Positions 27,187 to 35,914 of a stretch of DNA of 64,000 nt are shown one piece after another (positions within the stretch are counted from its first letter, which is position 1; every line of letters begins with the position of its first letter). Source of the DNA: Phycisphaerae bacterium. GTDB taxonomy: Bacteria; Planctomycetota; Phycisphaerae; Phycisphaerales; UBA1924. Both the position numbers and the translations under genes were made by a program. The stretch is from assembly GCA_022180725.1 (NCBI GenBank), contig BQMO01000005.1, positions 62,001 to 126,000 on the forward strand. Reading direction: 5' to 3'. The notes beneath the pieces were generated by a model. The model worked only from the letters and a program-made list of their open reading frames with translations, was not told the DNA's origin and ran no database searches.

Positions 27187-29097
27187 CTAGCCCGATCCGA
27201 TAACCGATCCGCGCGTCGGTGGTTGCCGCAACGACGCCGCGATGGCGACTTCCTGAAGCCGCACGCTCGCCCGGTCCAGGGCCTCCTTCGCCTTCGCGAA
27301 GGACTCCGGCTCCACCGAGCGCCAGTCCGCCCGCGCTCGATCGACAAAGCCGCGCAGGTCAGCGAGCATCCCATCAAGTTCCGCCGCGTAGGCCGGGTCC
27401 AGGGCCGCGCGGTGCCGCGCCAACCCTTCCCCCACCCACTTCAGGTCCAGTTCGCTGTTCGCGATGAGATCGACGACCCGGTGTCGCGCCATGTCCTCGC
27501 GCGCGTGCGTCAGGCTCTCCCGCTCGATGCGCTCGACCTCCTCGGGCGTCAGCCCGTGGTTGGGCACAACCTGCAACGCCGCCCGCCGACCGCTTCGCCG
27601 CTCGTGCGCCGACACGTTCAGCACCCCGTTGGCGTCCACCAGGAACTTCACCTCGACCTGCGGCACGCCCGCGGGCATCGGCGGCAGGCCCCGCAAGTGG
27701 AACTCACCGAGTTTCCGGCAGTCCGCGGCCATCTCGCGCTCGCCCTGGAACACCGTGAGCCGGATGCTGGTCTGACCATCGACCTGCGTGCTGAACATCT
27801 CCGTGGCCTGCGCGGGTACCGTCGAGTTCCGCACGATGATCTTCGCCACCGCGCCCCCCGCCGTCTCGATACCCAGCGACAGCGGGAGCACGTCCAGCAG
27901 CAGCGCGTCCCGCCGCGCGCCCGACAGAATCTGCCCCTGCACCGCCGCCCCCAGCGCCACGACCTCGTCGGGGTTCAGGGCCGTGTACGGCTCGATCCCG
28001 AAGAACTCCGCCACGCGCCGCCGCACCAGCGGCATGCGCGTCGCCCCCCCCACCAGCACCACCGCGTCGAGCGGCGCGTCCGCAAGCGCCCTTTCCGCCC
28101 CCGCCATCGCCCGCCGGCAGCACTCGATCGTCCGCTCCACCAGCGGCGCCACCCACGCTTCAAACTCGGCCCGTGTGATGACCCGTTCGAACAACCGCGA
28201 GCCGATCTCGATCCGCACCGCCGCGCTCTCCGCGTCGGACAGGCGGATCTTCACCCCCTCGGCCTGGGCCGCGATCTGCCGACCCGTGGCCTCGGGCAAC
28301 TCGTTCGCTCCCTCGGGCAGACCCAGCCACCGGGCCACCTCGCCGCGGAGCGCCTCCGTGATGCGATGGTCCATGTCGTCCCCGCCCAGGTGCGTATCAC
28401 CCCCCACCGCGAGCACCTGGAAGAAGAACGGCTCGTCGCCCTCGCCGGGCGTCAGCCGGAGCACCGAGATGTCGAACGTGCCCCCGCCCAGGTCGTACAC
28501 CGCGACGTGGCTCACGCGGCCATTTCCGCCCTTGGGCAGCCCCAGCCCGTAGGCCAGCGCCGCCGCCGTCGGCTCGGGCACGAGGCGCACGGCCTCCAGC
28601 CCCGCCAGCCGCGCCGCGGTGCGCGTCGCCTGACGCTGGGCGTCGTCGAAATACGCGGGCACCGTCACCACCGCGCGCGTGATGGGCACACCCAGGTTCG
28701 CCTCGGCGATAGCCTTCAGACGGCGCAGAATCTCCGCCGACACTTCCTCGGGCGAGATCAGGCGATCACCCTTCACGCCGGGCACCGCCATCCGCGCCGT
28801 GCCGCGCTCGCCGGGCACGACGCGGTACGCCGTGTACGGCTGATCCGCGCGCACGTCCGCCGCCGATCGACCCATCAGCCGCTTCACGCTCGCGATGGTC
28901 GTCCACGGGTAGTCCGCCAGTTCCGCTTTGGCCCGCGGCCCAACCACAACCCGTCCGGCGTCGTACCGCACGACGCTGGGCACCATCCGTCCGCCGTGCT
29001 CGTCGGGCAGAACTCGGGGCCCGCCGACGTCGCTGACCGCGACGAGGCTGTTCGTCGTGCCCAGGTCAATACCAATGATCGGGCCCTCGCTCCTCAT
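27187..29097 (-). CDS. hscA: Hsp70-family chaperone, HscA-like
   Basis: 636 residues. ATPase signatures: IIGIDLGTTNSLVAV, AVYDLGGGTFDISVLRL, VVLVGGATRMPLVRRRVAEF. HscA-like rather than general DnaK because of SVVRYDAG...VVGPRAKAE and TIASVKRLMGRS. HscA matures iron-sulfur clusters with HscB and IscU, but no isc genes are visible, so it could instead be a second DnaK-like protein. TACGCT (29103-29108) is 5 bases before the ATG. Upstream neighbour on the same strand is a small lipoprotein 18 bases away. Confidence 0.82.
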   Translation of the reverse strand: MRSEGPIIGIDLGTTNSLVAVSDVGGPRVLPDEHGGRMVPSVVRYDAGRVVVGPRAKAELADYPWTTIASVKRLMGRSAADVRADQPYTAYRVVPGERGTARMAVPGVKGDRLISPEEVSAEILRRLKAIAEANLGVPITRAVVTVPAYFDDAQRQATRTAARLAGLEAVRLVPEPTAAALAYGLGLPKGGNGRVSHVAVYDLGGGTFDISVLRLTPGEGDEPFFFQVLAVGGDTHLGGDDMDHRITEALRGEVARWLGLPEGANELPEATGRQIAAQAEGVKIRLSDAESAAVRIEIGSRLFERVITRAEFEAWVAPLVERTIECCRRAMAGAERALADAPLDAVVLVGGATRMPLVRRRVAEFFGIEPYTALNPDEVVALGAAVQGQILSGARRDALLLDVLPLSLGIETAGGAVAKIIVRNSTVPAQATEMFSTQVDGQTSIRLTVFQGEREMAADCRKLGEFHLRGLPPMPAGVPQVEVKFLVDANGVLNVSAHERRSGRRAALQVVPNHGLTPEEVERIERESLTHAREDMARHRVVDLIANSELDLKWVGEGLARHRAALDPAYAAELDGMLADLRGFVDRARADWRSVEPESFAKAKEALDRASVRLQEVAIAASLRQPPTRGSVIGSG

Positions 29098-29115
29098 GAC
29101 CCAGCGTAGGGTCGT

Positions 29116-29568
29116 TCAGGGGTTCGGCGCCCACGCGAGTGCGCGGAGTTGTTCGACCAGGGCGCGGAGCGCGGCGTCCTCATGGGACAGCATCATGCGG
29201 CGACGTGACCCGTTCGCCGCAAGATATACCTCCACACTGCCGCCGTCCGCGCGGCGTTCCGCGGCGGGTTTCAAACCTTGGCACCCACGCCACACCGCCC
29301 GAACCTGCCCTCGGCTGATCACGCGGACAGGCGACGGCGCCTCGCTGCCATCGGTTCGCACGCCCATCGCGGCCCGAACCGTTCCGTCCGTATCGATCAT
29401 GATCCATTGCGGCGCCATGACCCCCTCGCCGCCCGGACCGACCGTGACCGACACGGCAAAGTCCTCGGGCACTCCGTCGAGGGTGCGCGGCCCGGTCGAA
29501 CACCCCACCACGCACACCACGTGCACCATCCACAGCACCATCCATGTCCGCCCCGGCCGCGAGTGCAT
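29116..29568 (-). CDS. Small predicted lipoprotein, unknown function
   Basis: 150 residues. Short signal with lipobox VVCVVGC; the mature part has one stretch reading FAVSVTVGPGGEGVMAPQWI and a C-terminal Arg-rich helix. No family recognised. TAGACT (29575-29580) lies 6 bases before the ATG, so it has a probable leaderless start of its own even though it sits just ahead of the HscA-like gene. Confidence 0.65.
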   Translation of the reverse strand: MHSRPGRTWMVLWMVHVVCVVGCSTGPRTLDGVPEDFAVSVTVGPGGEGVMAPQWIMIDTDGTVRAAMGVRTDGSEAPSPVRVISRGQVRAVWRGCQGLKPAAERRADGGSVEVYLAANGSRRRMMLSHEDAALRALVEQLRALAWAPNP

Positions 29569-29638
29569 CCCGAGAGTCTAGAACCCCGGGACGCCGGATG
29601 AGTGCATGGGCTGGTCGAGAGTGAAAACCGCCCCTGGT

Positions 29639-29675
29639 TCAAAAACACAGCGGCCCCCGCACTCGCGAGGGCCGC
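29639..29675 (-). terminator. Rho-independent terminator of the first dockerin-anchored protein gene
   Basis: Read on the minus strand: an 11-base-pair GC stem (arms 29665-29675 and 29650-29660, one mismatch), a 4-base loop (29661-29664), then a short gap and a T-run (29640-29645). It begins 28 bases after the stop codon at 29704. Confidence 0.75.
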
Positions 29676-29703
29676 CGAGGATCATGAACCTACCGGAATC
29701 GCA

Positions 29704-31311
29704 TCACGGGCAGATGCCGCCGACGGCGTTCTCGACCGCTTCGACGTCGGTGCCGTTCACCGCGCCGTCGCGGTTGAAGTCGCCGTCATCGATGTTGGGG
29801 ATGCCGACCTGGCAGTAGTCGGTGAAGTCACCGCCCACGGCCAGTTCCTGGATCTCCACGTCCACGCCGTTGGCCGACCCGTCACAGTTCACGTCGGGGT
29901 CGCACGCCGGCCCGATCGTCGGGAAGCACGCGCCGGTCATGATGACGCGGTAGCCCACCCCGCCGGTCGTGGTGCCCGTCCATGACGAAAGCGTGCCCGC
30001 CGCGCCGGGGCCGTCAGGGAAACGCTCCACGTTGAACGGCGTGTCGATCCACATCAGGCTGGCGGTTTCGTCCAGCGCGTTGCGGTTGTACCGATTCACC
30101 GCCAGGTAGTACTGCCCGTTGCCGGGGACGTAAATTCCCGAGATCCGCGACTGCAGCGTTGCATCGCCCGGGTAGCCATCCGGCACGTCGTCGTTGAAGG
30201 TCACGCCCGTGCCGTCCAGGTTGAACAGCCACAACTGCGTGTCGACCGTGGTATAGGTGTTGAACGTCGTGGCGGTGAACGAGCCCTGATCGCAGACCTC
30301 GATCAGGAACAAGTCGGTATCGTTGGCGTCAAAGGTCCCCGCGATGGAGTACATCGGCCCGCTGCCGCTGGTCACCTGTGCGGTCGCGGGCATGTCGCCG
30401 GCGTCGCTCCCGCCGTTGGCGAACTCGTCCCACGAGGGCGGGGCCTGCACCGTCAGCGCGAGGTTGCCGCCCGAGGACCGCGAGAGATCATCCGACACGA
30501 CGAACGCCATCGACAGGCTCGCATCGCCCATGCTGGGCACCGTCACAAGACGGCTGAAGACGTTGTCGCCGATGGTCACGTCGCCGTTCGTTCCGTCGTC
30601 GTACATCGTCTCGCTCGAACCCATGCCCAGCGACGACAGGTCGATCGAAACGCTCATGCTCGAACTGGCGGGGTTGCCGCCGGGCGACGCCGTGACCCTC
30701 AGCAGCGTGTCGTTGCCGGCGAGCACCGGGTTCGGGCTGGCCGAGCCGACGCCCGAGGGCGGATACGGGCTGGAATCGGTCCCGTAGTTGACCCACACGT
30801 CAACCTGGCCCGACCGCGTGTGCGACGTGGTGATCGACCACCCGGTCGCGTTGAACGTGGCGCTGAAGCCGGTGACGGCGAGGTAGTACTGGCCCGCGGG
30901 GAGGTTCGCACCGTCTCGGCCATTGAATGCGACCGAACCCGCCGGGGCCGCAAACCGCCCGGGCGCGCTCGGGTTCGTCGAGCCGTAGGAAAGCGAACTG
31001 AAACCGACGCCCGCGGGCGGGCCGTCGTCGTCGTCGGATGAGATGCGGTTGCCCGACGCGTCGTACAGGCCGATCATCGTGTCGATGGTCACCGGCCCGT
31101 TCGTGACGATGTCGAGCCACGAACTCGGGGTCAGCGCAGCCCCCGGCGTCGTGAACGTGTACCACTGGATCATCCCCGGGCTGATGTTGAACGATGCCGT
31201 CGCCGGCACGCTGTCCACCAGGGTTCCCAGGTCAATGGCTGACGGCTGCGCCATCGCCCCGCCCGCCGCGACCAACACCGCGACCATTGCCGATCCCACT
31301 CGAATGTTCAT
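29704..31311 (-). CDS. Secreted dockerin-anchored protein 1 (pre-peptidase-like domains)
   Basis: 535 residues. Signal peptide 1-~22 ending GAMAQ. Two regions resemble pre-peptidase C-terminal (PPC) beta-sandwiches (about residues 23-150, with the segment LPAGQYYLAVTGF, and 320-460, with VPGNGQYYLAVNRY). Residues 470-535 are a dockerin-like module with two calcium-loop repeats, DPDVNCDGSANGVDVE and DGDFNRDGAVNGTDVE, and a final GGICP. The same 66-residue end occurs in the next two genes. Likely a cell-surface or secreted protein; activity unknown. GGAGAG precedes the ATG by ~7 bases. Confidence 0.82.
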   Translation of the reverse strand: MNIRVGSAMVAVLVAAGGAMAQPSAIDLGTLVDSVPATASFNISPGMIQWYTFTTPGAALTPSSWLDIVTNGPVTIDTMIGLYDASGNRISSDDDDGPPAGVGFSSLSYGSTNPSAPGRFAAPAGSVAFNGRDGANLPAGQYYLAVTGFSATFNATGWSITTSHTRSGQVDVWVNYGTDSSPYPPSGVGSASPNPVLAGNDTLLRVTASPGGNPASSSMSVSIDLSSLGMGSSETMYDDGTNGDVTIGDNVFSRLVTVPSMGDASLSMAFVVSDDLSRSSGGNLALTVQAPPSWDEFANGGSDAGDMPATAQVTSGSGPMYSIAGTFDANDTDLFLIEVCDQGSFTATTFNTYTTVDTQLWLFNLDGTGVTFNDDVPDGYPGDATLQSRISGIYVPGNGQYYLAVNRYNRNALDETASLMWIDTPFNVERFPDGPGAAGTLSSWTGTTTGGVGYRVIMTGACFPTIGPACDPDVNCDGSANGVDVEIQELAVGGDFTDYCQVGIPNIDDGDFNRDGAVNGTDVEAVENAVGGICP

Positions 31312-31382
31312 GATCAACTCTCCACGTTGAAAACCACCCACCGCGCACGCCACAGCCGCACGGCTATGACCGCCCGAACCCT

Positions 31383-31410
31383 AGCCTATCGAGTTTCGCC
31401 ACAGCGTCAA
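31383..31410 (-). promoter_or_regulatory. Sigma70-type promoter of dockerin-anchored protein 1
   Basis: On the minus strand TTGACG (31405-31410) and TAGGCT (31383-31388) are 16 bases apart, leaving a leader of about 65 bases to the ATG at 31311. This gene has a Shine-Dalgarno sequence, in line with a normal leadered transcript. Confidence 0.55.
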
Positions 31411-31451
31411 GAGAAATCGAAGTCCAACATCCCGAAACAGCGGCTTCCCGC

Positions 31452-31481
31452 AAAAAACCCCCGGAGCGCTCGCCCCGGGGG
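31452..31481 (-). terminator. Rho-independent terminator of dockerin-anchored protein 2 gene
   Basis: On the minus strand, arms CCCCCGG (31475-31481) and CCGGGGG (31458-31464) close a 10-base loop and are followed directly by six T (31452-31457). It ends 37 bases after the stop at 31519. Confidence 0.85.
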
Positions 31482-31518
31482 TTCGGTTCTAGGACAGTCA
31501 CGGCAACGGGTTCAACCC

Positions 31519-33858
31519 TTACGGGCAGATCCCGCCGACCGCGTTCTCGACCGCCTCAACGTCGGTGCCGTTCACCGCGCCGTCGCGGTTGAAGTCGCCG
31601 TCGTCGACGCCGGGGATGCCGACCTGGCAGTAGTCAGTGAAGTCACCGCCCACGGCCAGTTCCTGCACTTCCACGTCCACGCCGTTGGCCGACCCGTCGC
31701 AGTTCACGTCGGGGTCGCACGGCGCCGCACAGCCGGCGCCGATGGACATCGTGACCCAGTATGAGTCATTCGTGCCGCAGAAAACCTGACCGTTGAAGAG
31801 CGGGCCCATCCACAGGTTGTAGGTCCCCGCGGGCAGGAAGACGCTGGCGGTGAAGTCGATGTTGCAGGGGTTGGTGGTGGCGATGGCGAAGAGGGTGGAC
31901 CACGGGCAGATGTTGTCCAGCACGAGCAGCTGCAGGTCGAACTGCGCCTGGCCCGTGAAGGTCACCGTGTCGTCCGTGTCGAGGGTGAAGCGGAAGACGT
32001 CGGTATCGCGCGTGCTGCCGTTGAAGAACCCGGTGCCGAGGATCGTCTCGCCGCACGCGATGGTGTGGAAGACGTTCGGGGTCGAGTTGCACCCGCCGTT
32101 GTCGATGTCGGGCAGCGTGCCGCAGACCTCGTTCTCGGGCGTGCCGCCCGGGGCGTTGTAGGGGTTCGGTGCACAGGTCGAGATCGTGAGCACGCCGGTG
32201 CCAACAGCACCCCCGAACCCACCGATGGAGATGTGGACCTGCTGACCCGTGGTCATGGCCAGGGTCATGGTCTGCTGGAGGCCGCAGGGGCCGTCGTCCA
32301 GGCAGCCGTAGTCGTTCGCCCCGCAGGACGACCCGAGCATCATGGCCGTGTCGTACGCCGAGCCGCACGTGCTGAACTGGTACGTCGCGTCGGCCGTGGC
32401 CGTGTAGATGAAGTGGAGGTCGTTGCCGCCGGCAGCGCAGACCCAGGCGCCGTCGGTGGTCGTGCCGGTGGTATCGAAGGGATTAGCCCCGTCAACCGCG
32501 ACGAGCGGTGGGTCATTGCACGAATCGCCCGGGGGCGGGGGCGCCGCCTGGGCGATGGTGAAGGTGCCCGAGCCGTAGGCCCCGTTCTGCCAGGACGAGA
32601 TGCGGATGAAGTAGTGCGTCCCGGTGGTCACCGCGAAAGACGGCGTCTGGCTCTGGAGCGTGGCGCACGCGTCGTCGTTGCAGGCGATCTCGTTCCCGCC
32701 GCAGCCGTCAAAGACGCCGATCTGCGTGTCGTGACCGGTCTGACCGCAGGTGCTCACGTTCGCGAAGCCGTCGAACGACGCGACGTACTCGAACCAGATG
32801 TCGTGGTAGCCCGGGCTGCCGCCCCAGCCGCACGAGATGAAGCCGTTGCTCGTGGCCCCGGTGTTGTCGAAGGGGTACGTGCCTTCCCCGCCGACGAACG
32901 TCGGCGAGGTGCACTCGTCGTTCATCAGCGGCGGAACGACCTGGATGGTCAGCGTGCCGCTGCCCGTCAGCGAGTTGAACCCGCCGATGGTGATGTGCAC
33001 GACCTCGCCTGTCGTGACGGCCTTGGACATGGTCTGCTGCAGGCCGCACGGACCATCATCGAGACAGCCGTAGTCGTTCAAGCCGCACCCCGACCCGAGC
33101 ATCATCGCGGTGTCGTACGCGCTGCCGCAGGTGCTGAACGTGGCCGTCCCGTTCGCCGTCGCTGTGTACACGAAGTGAATATCACGCCCGCCGGTAGCGC
33201 ACGACCACGCGGAGTCGGTCGTCGCGCCCACGGTCGTGAACGGATTGGCGCCGTCCGTCGCCACGATCGGCGTCGTGCAATCGTCGCCCGGGGGCGGCGG
33301 GGGCGGCGGGGGTGGCGCGCCCGGGTTGAAGTCGATGCACCAGTTCACCAGCGTGACGTCGTCGGCCGCGGGGAAGTCGTCGTCGACGATGATGTCCCAT
33401 GCGCCGTTGCCGTCGCTCCCGGCCCAGCCGGCGAAGTCCGCCAGGAACGTGCCCGGGAGGGTGATCGTGCCGAAGTACCCCGGCACGCCGCCCTCGGGGG
33501 CGAAGTCGCCCGTGAACGGGGGCGCGCCCGACGTGATCGGCGTCGCGCCGTCGATGAACCGGGTGTTCGTGTAGTTCATCCCGGCCCCGCCGTTCCAGTT
33601 CGTCAGGTTCAGCCCGACGCCGTTATGGACGAGGATGAGCGTGGCGTCAGCGTCCCATGTGCAGTTGACGTTGACCGTCACCGCCATGTTCACGATGCTG
33701 CCCGGCCCGCCCGACACGTTGATCGTGTCCATCACCGTCTGCGGGTTGGCTCCCCCCGCCGTGATATTCGGCGAGGAACAGTACACCTGGCCCAGCGCGC
33801 CGCTGGTCCCGGCCAGTACCGCGAGCGCGGCCGTGGCCTTCAACACGTTCTTCATCAT
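31519..33858 (-). CDS. Secreted dockerin-anchored protein 2 (P-domain plus three repeats)
   Basis: 779 residues. Signal peptide 1-24. Residues ~25-190 are a proprotein-convertase P-like domain (VTVNVNCTWDADATLILVHN; GAWDIIVDDDFPAADD). A proline-rich linker leads to three ~115-residue repeats, the first and third sharing CGSAYDTAMMLGS and NDYGCLDDGPCGLQQTM. A domain at ~565-712 (TPNVFHTIACGETILG) and the 66-residue dockerin (714-779) follow. ATG 33858 is chosen because AAAGGG lies 8 bases upstream; an in-frame GTG at 33867 would be too close to it. Surface-located; function unknown. Confidence 0.83.
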   Translation of the reverse strand: MMKNVLKATAALAVLAGTSGALGQVYCSSPNITAGGANPQTVMDTINVSGGPGSIVNMAVTVNVNCTWDADATLILVHNGVGLNLTNWNGGAGMNYTNTRFIDGATPITSGAPPFTGDFAPEGGVPGYFGTITLPGTFLADFAGWAGSDGNGAWDIIVDDDFPAADDVTLVNWCIDFNPGAPPPPPPPPPGDDCTTPIVATDGANPFTTVGATTDSAWSCATGGRDIHFVYTATANGTATFSTCGSAYDTAMMLGSGCGLNDYGCLDDGPCGLQQTMSKAVTTGEVVHITIGGFNSLTGSGTLTIQVVPPLMNDECTSPTFVGGEGTYPFDNTGATSNGFISCGWGGSPGYHDIWFEYVASFDGFANVSTCGQTGHDTQIGVFDGCGGNEIACNDDACATLQSQTPSFAVTTGTHYFIRISSWQNGAYGSGTFTIAQAAPPPPGDSCNDPPLVAVDGANPFDTTGTTTDGAWVCAAGGNDLHFIYTATADATYQFSTCGSAYDTAMMLGSSCGANDYGCLDDGPCGLQQTMTLAMTTGQQVHISIGGFGGAVGTGVLTISTCAPNPYNAPGGTPENEVCGTLPDIDNGGCNSTPNVFHTIACGETILGTGFFNGSTRDTDVFRFTLDTDDTVTFTGQAQFDLQLLVLDNICPWSTLFAIATTNPCNIDFTASVFLPAGTYNLWMGPLFNGQVFCGTNDSYWVTMSIGAGCAAPCDPDVNCDGSANGVDVEVQELAVGGDFTDYCQVGIPGVDDGDFNRDGAVNGTDVEAVENAVGGICP

Positions 33859-33943
33859 TCGACACACCCTTTCATAAGAACAAGAACTACAAAAATCACC
33901 GGGCGACGGCTTAACGCCCGCCCAACGCGTCTCTCAGTCGTAT

Positions 33944-33969
33944 TTGACACGAAATCCGGGGTTTGTCAA
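33944..33969 (-). promoter_or_regulatory. Palindromic promoter of dockerin-anchored protein 2
   Basis: On the minus strand TTGACA (33964-33969) begins an inverted repeat TTGACA-N14-TGTCAA ending at 33944, followed by AATAC. The TTGACA arm can serve as a -35 with the -10 region just past the second arm. The identical geometry, with the second half TCGTGTCAAAT also shared, lies upstream of the next dockerin gene, so a common regulator is plausible. Confidence 0.55.
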
Positions 33970-34054
33970 GCCGGGCGAACGGGTAATTTCGCCAAACACG
34001 ACCATGATTCCGATAACCACCCCGGGTTCCTGCACTCCTTTTGGGGAGCCGAAC

Positions 34055-34084
34055 AAAAAACCCCCAGGCCGCGAGGCCCGGGGG
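34055..34084 (-). terminator. Rho-independent terminator of dockerin-anchored protein 3 gene
   Basis: On the minus strand a 10-base-pair GC stem (34075-34084 with 34061-34070, one mismatch) and a TCGC loop are followed by six T (34055-34060). Placed 35 bases after the stop at 34119, similar in form to the terminator of the neighbouring paralogue. Confidence 0.85.
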
Positions 34085-34118
34085 TCGTTGGAAACTACTC
34101 GATTTCAGGTCCGAACGC

Positions 34119-35702
34119 TTACGGGCAGATCCCGCCGACCGCGTTCTCGACCGCCTCGACGTCGGTGCCGTTCACCGCGCCGTCGCGGTTGAAGTCACCG
34201 TCGTCGACGCCGGGGATGCCGACCTGGCAGTAGTCGGTGAAGTCACCGCCCACGGCCAGTTCCTGCACTTCCACGTCCACGCCGTTGGCCGACCCGTCGC
34301 AGTTCACGTCGGGGTCGCACGGTGCCGCACAGCCGGCGCCGTAGGTCATCGTGACCCAGTACGAATCATTGAGGCCGCAGTTGACGACGTTGGTGAACTG
34401 CGGGCCCATCCACAGGTTATAGGTTCCCGCGGGCAGGAAGACGCTGGTGGTGAAGTCGATGTTGCAGGCGTTGGTCGTCGCGAGCAGGTATTGCGTCGAC
34501 CACGGGCATGCGTCGTTGAGCACGAGCAGTTGCAGATCGAACTGGGCCTGCCCGACGAAGGTCACATTGTCGTCCGCATCAAGGGTGAAGCGGAAGACGT
34601 CGGTATCGCGCGTGCTGCCGTTGAAGAACCCGGTGCCGAGGATCGTCTCGCCGCACGCGATGGTGTGGAAGACGTTCGGGGTCGAGTTGCACCCGCCGTT
34701 GTCGATGTCGGGCAGCGTGCCGCAGACCTCGTTCTCGGGCGTGCCGGCGGGCGGGCTGTAGGGGTTCGGGAAGCATCCGGTGATGGAAAGCGTGCCGCTG
34801 CCCACCGCGGAGTTGTACCCGCCGATGGTGATGTGGACCTGCTGACCCGCGGTCATGGCCAGGCTCATGGTCTGCTGCAGGCCGCATGGACCGTCGTCCA
34901 GGCAGCCGTAGTCGTTCCCGCCGCAGAACGACCCGAGCATCATGGCCGAGTCGTACGTGCTGCCGCACGTGCTGAACTGGTAAGTCCCCGTGTTGGTCGC
35001 AGTATACAGGAAGTGCATGTCACGTCCGCCGATGGCGCACGTCCACGCGGCGTCGGTCGTCATACCGACGGTCGAGAAGGGCGTGGCGCCATCGAACACG
35101 ACGATCGGGCCGTCCGCGCAGTTGTCGCCCGGGGGCGGCGGGGGCGGCGGGGGCGGCGCACCGGGGCTGAAGTCGATGCACCAACTCTGAAGCGTGCCGC
35201 CGTCGGCGTTCACTTCGTCGTCAATCACCAGGTCCCACGCGCCATTGCCGTCTTGCCCGTTCCACCCGGCGAAGTCCGCCAGGAACGTGCCGGGGATCGT
35301 GATCGTGCCGGTCCAGCCCGGATCGCCGCCGTCGGGGCGGAAGTCGCCCGTGAACGGGGCCGCGCCCGAGGCGATCGGCGTGCCCGCGGCGTCAATGAAC
35401 CGCGTGTTGATGAAGTTGTCGCCCGAACCGCCGCGGTTGCGCGACAGGGTCAGTGTCTGCCCGTTGTGCACCAGCACGATGACGATGTCCGAGTCCCACG
35501 TGTGCAGGACGTTGATCGTCACGGCCATGTTCGAGATGCTCGTCGGACCGCCCGCCACGTTGATCGTGTCCATGGTCGACGGGTCCGCCGCGCCCGGATT
35601 GATCGGGATATTCGGCGAAGAACAGTACACCTGGCCCAGCGAGACGCTGGACCCGGCCATCACCGCGAGCGCGGCGGCAGCCTTCAGAACGGAATTCATC
35701 AT
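34119..35702 (-). CDS. Secreted dockerin-anchored protein 3 (P-domain plus one repeat)
   Basis: 527 residues; a shorter paralogue of the preceding entry. Signal peptide 1-24, P-like domain ~25-190 (MAVTINVLHTWDSDIVIVLV), proline linker, one copy of the CGSTYDSAMMLGS...NDYGCLDDGPCGLQQTM repeat where protein 2 has three, the same TPNVFHTIACGETILG domain, and the 66-residue dockerin (462-527). Same AAAGGG Shine-Dalgarno, same start context and same promoter palindrome as protein 2. Probably a recent duplication with gain or loss of internal repeats. Confidence 0.83.
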   Translation of the reverse strand: MMNSVLKAAAALAVMAGSSVSLGQVYCSSPNIPINPGAADPSTMDTINVAGGPTSISNMAVTINVLHTWDSDIVIVLVHNGQTLTLSRNRGGSGDNFINTRFIDAAGTPIASGAAPFTGDFRPDGGDPGWTGTITIPGTFLADFAGWNGQDGNGAWDLVIDDEVNADGGTLQSWCIDFSPGAPPPPPPPPPGDNCADGPIVVFDGATPFSTVGMTTDAAWTCAIGGRDMHFLYTATNTGTYQFSTCGSTYDSAMMLGSFCGGNDYGCLDDGPCGLQQTMSLAMTAGQQVHITIGGYNSAVGSGTLSITGCFPNPYSPPAGTPENEVCGTLPDIDNGGCNSTPNVFHTIACGETILGTGFFNGSTRDTDVFRFTLDADDNVTFVGQAQFDLQLLVLNDACPWSTQYLLATTNACNIDFTTSVFLPAGTYNLWMGPQFTNVVNCGLNDSYWVTMTYGAGCAAPCDPDVNCDGSANGVDVEVQELAVGGDFTDYCQVGIPGVDDGDFNRDGAVNGTDVEAVENAVGGICP

Positions 35703-35788
35703 TCGACACACCCTTTCGTTGCAAAAAACAGACCGTCGTATGGCACCCACACCCCCCGCCCAGAGACGCTGGACGGCTGACTTACCAT

Positions 35789-35814
35789 TTGACACGATTC
35801 CGCGAGAATGTCAA
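35789..35814 (-). promoter_or_regulatory. Palindromic promoter of dockerin-anchored protein 3
   Basis: On the minus strand TTGACA (35809-35814), 14 bases, TGTCAA (35789-35794): same arm sequence and same spacing as upstream of protein 2. The 11 bases between the -35 arm and TCGTGTCAAAT differ, so only the arms and the -10 side are conserved. Confidence 0.55.
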
Positions 35815-35914
35815 CCATTACTACGCGACTGTTTGCACTCGTACTTTTCCCTAACTCGATCCTCTTGAACGAGTGTTGGACGATCCTCGTCGCCGTCCTG
35901 TGATACGGTACGTG

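Noticed and set aside
29704..35702. Cellulosome with dockerin-bearing enzymes
   Set aside because: The proteins carry no glycoside hydrolase domain and no cohesin gene is seen; the dockerin module is better read as a lineage-specific anchor.
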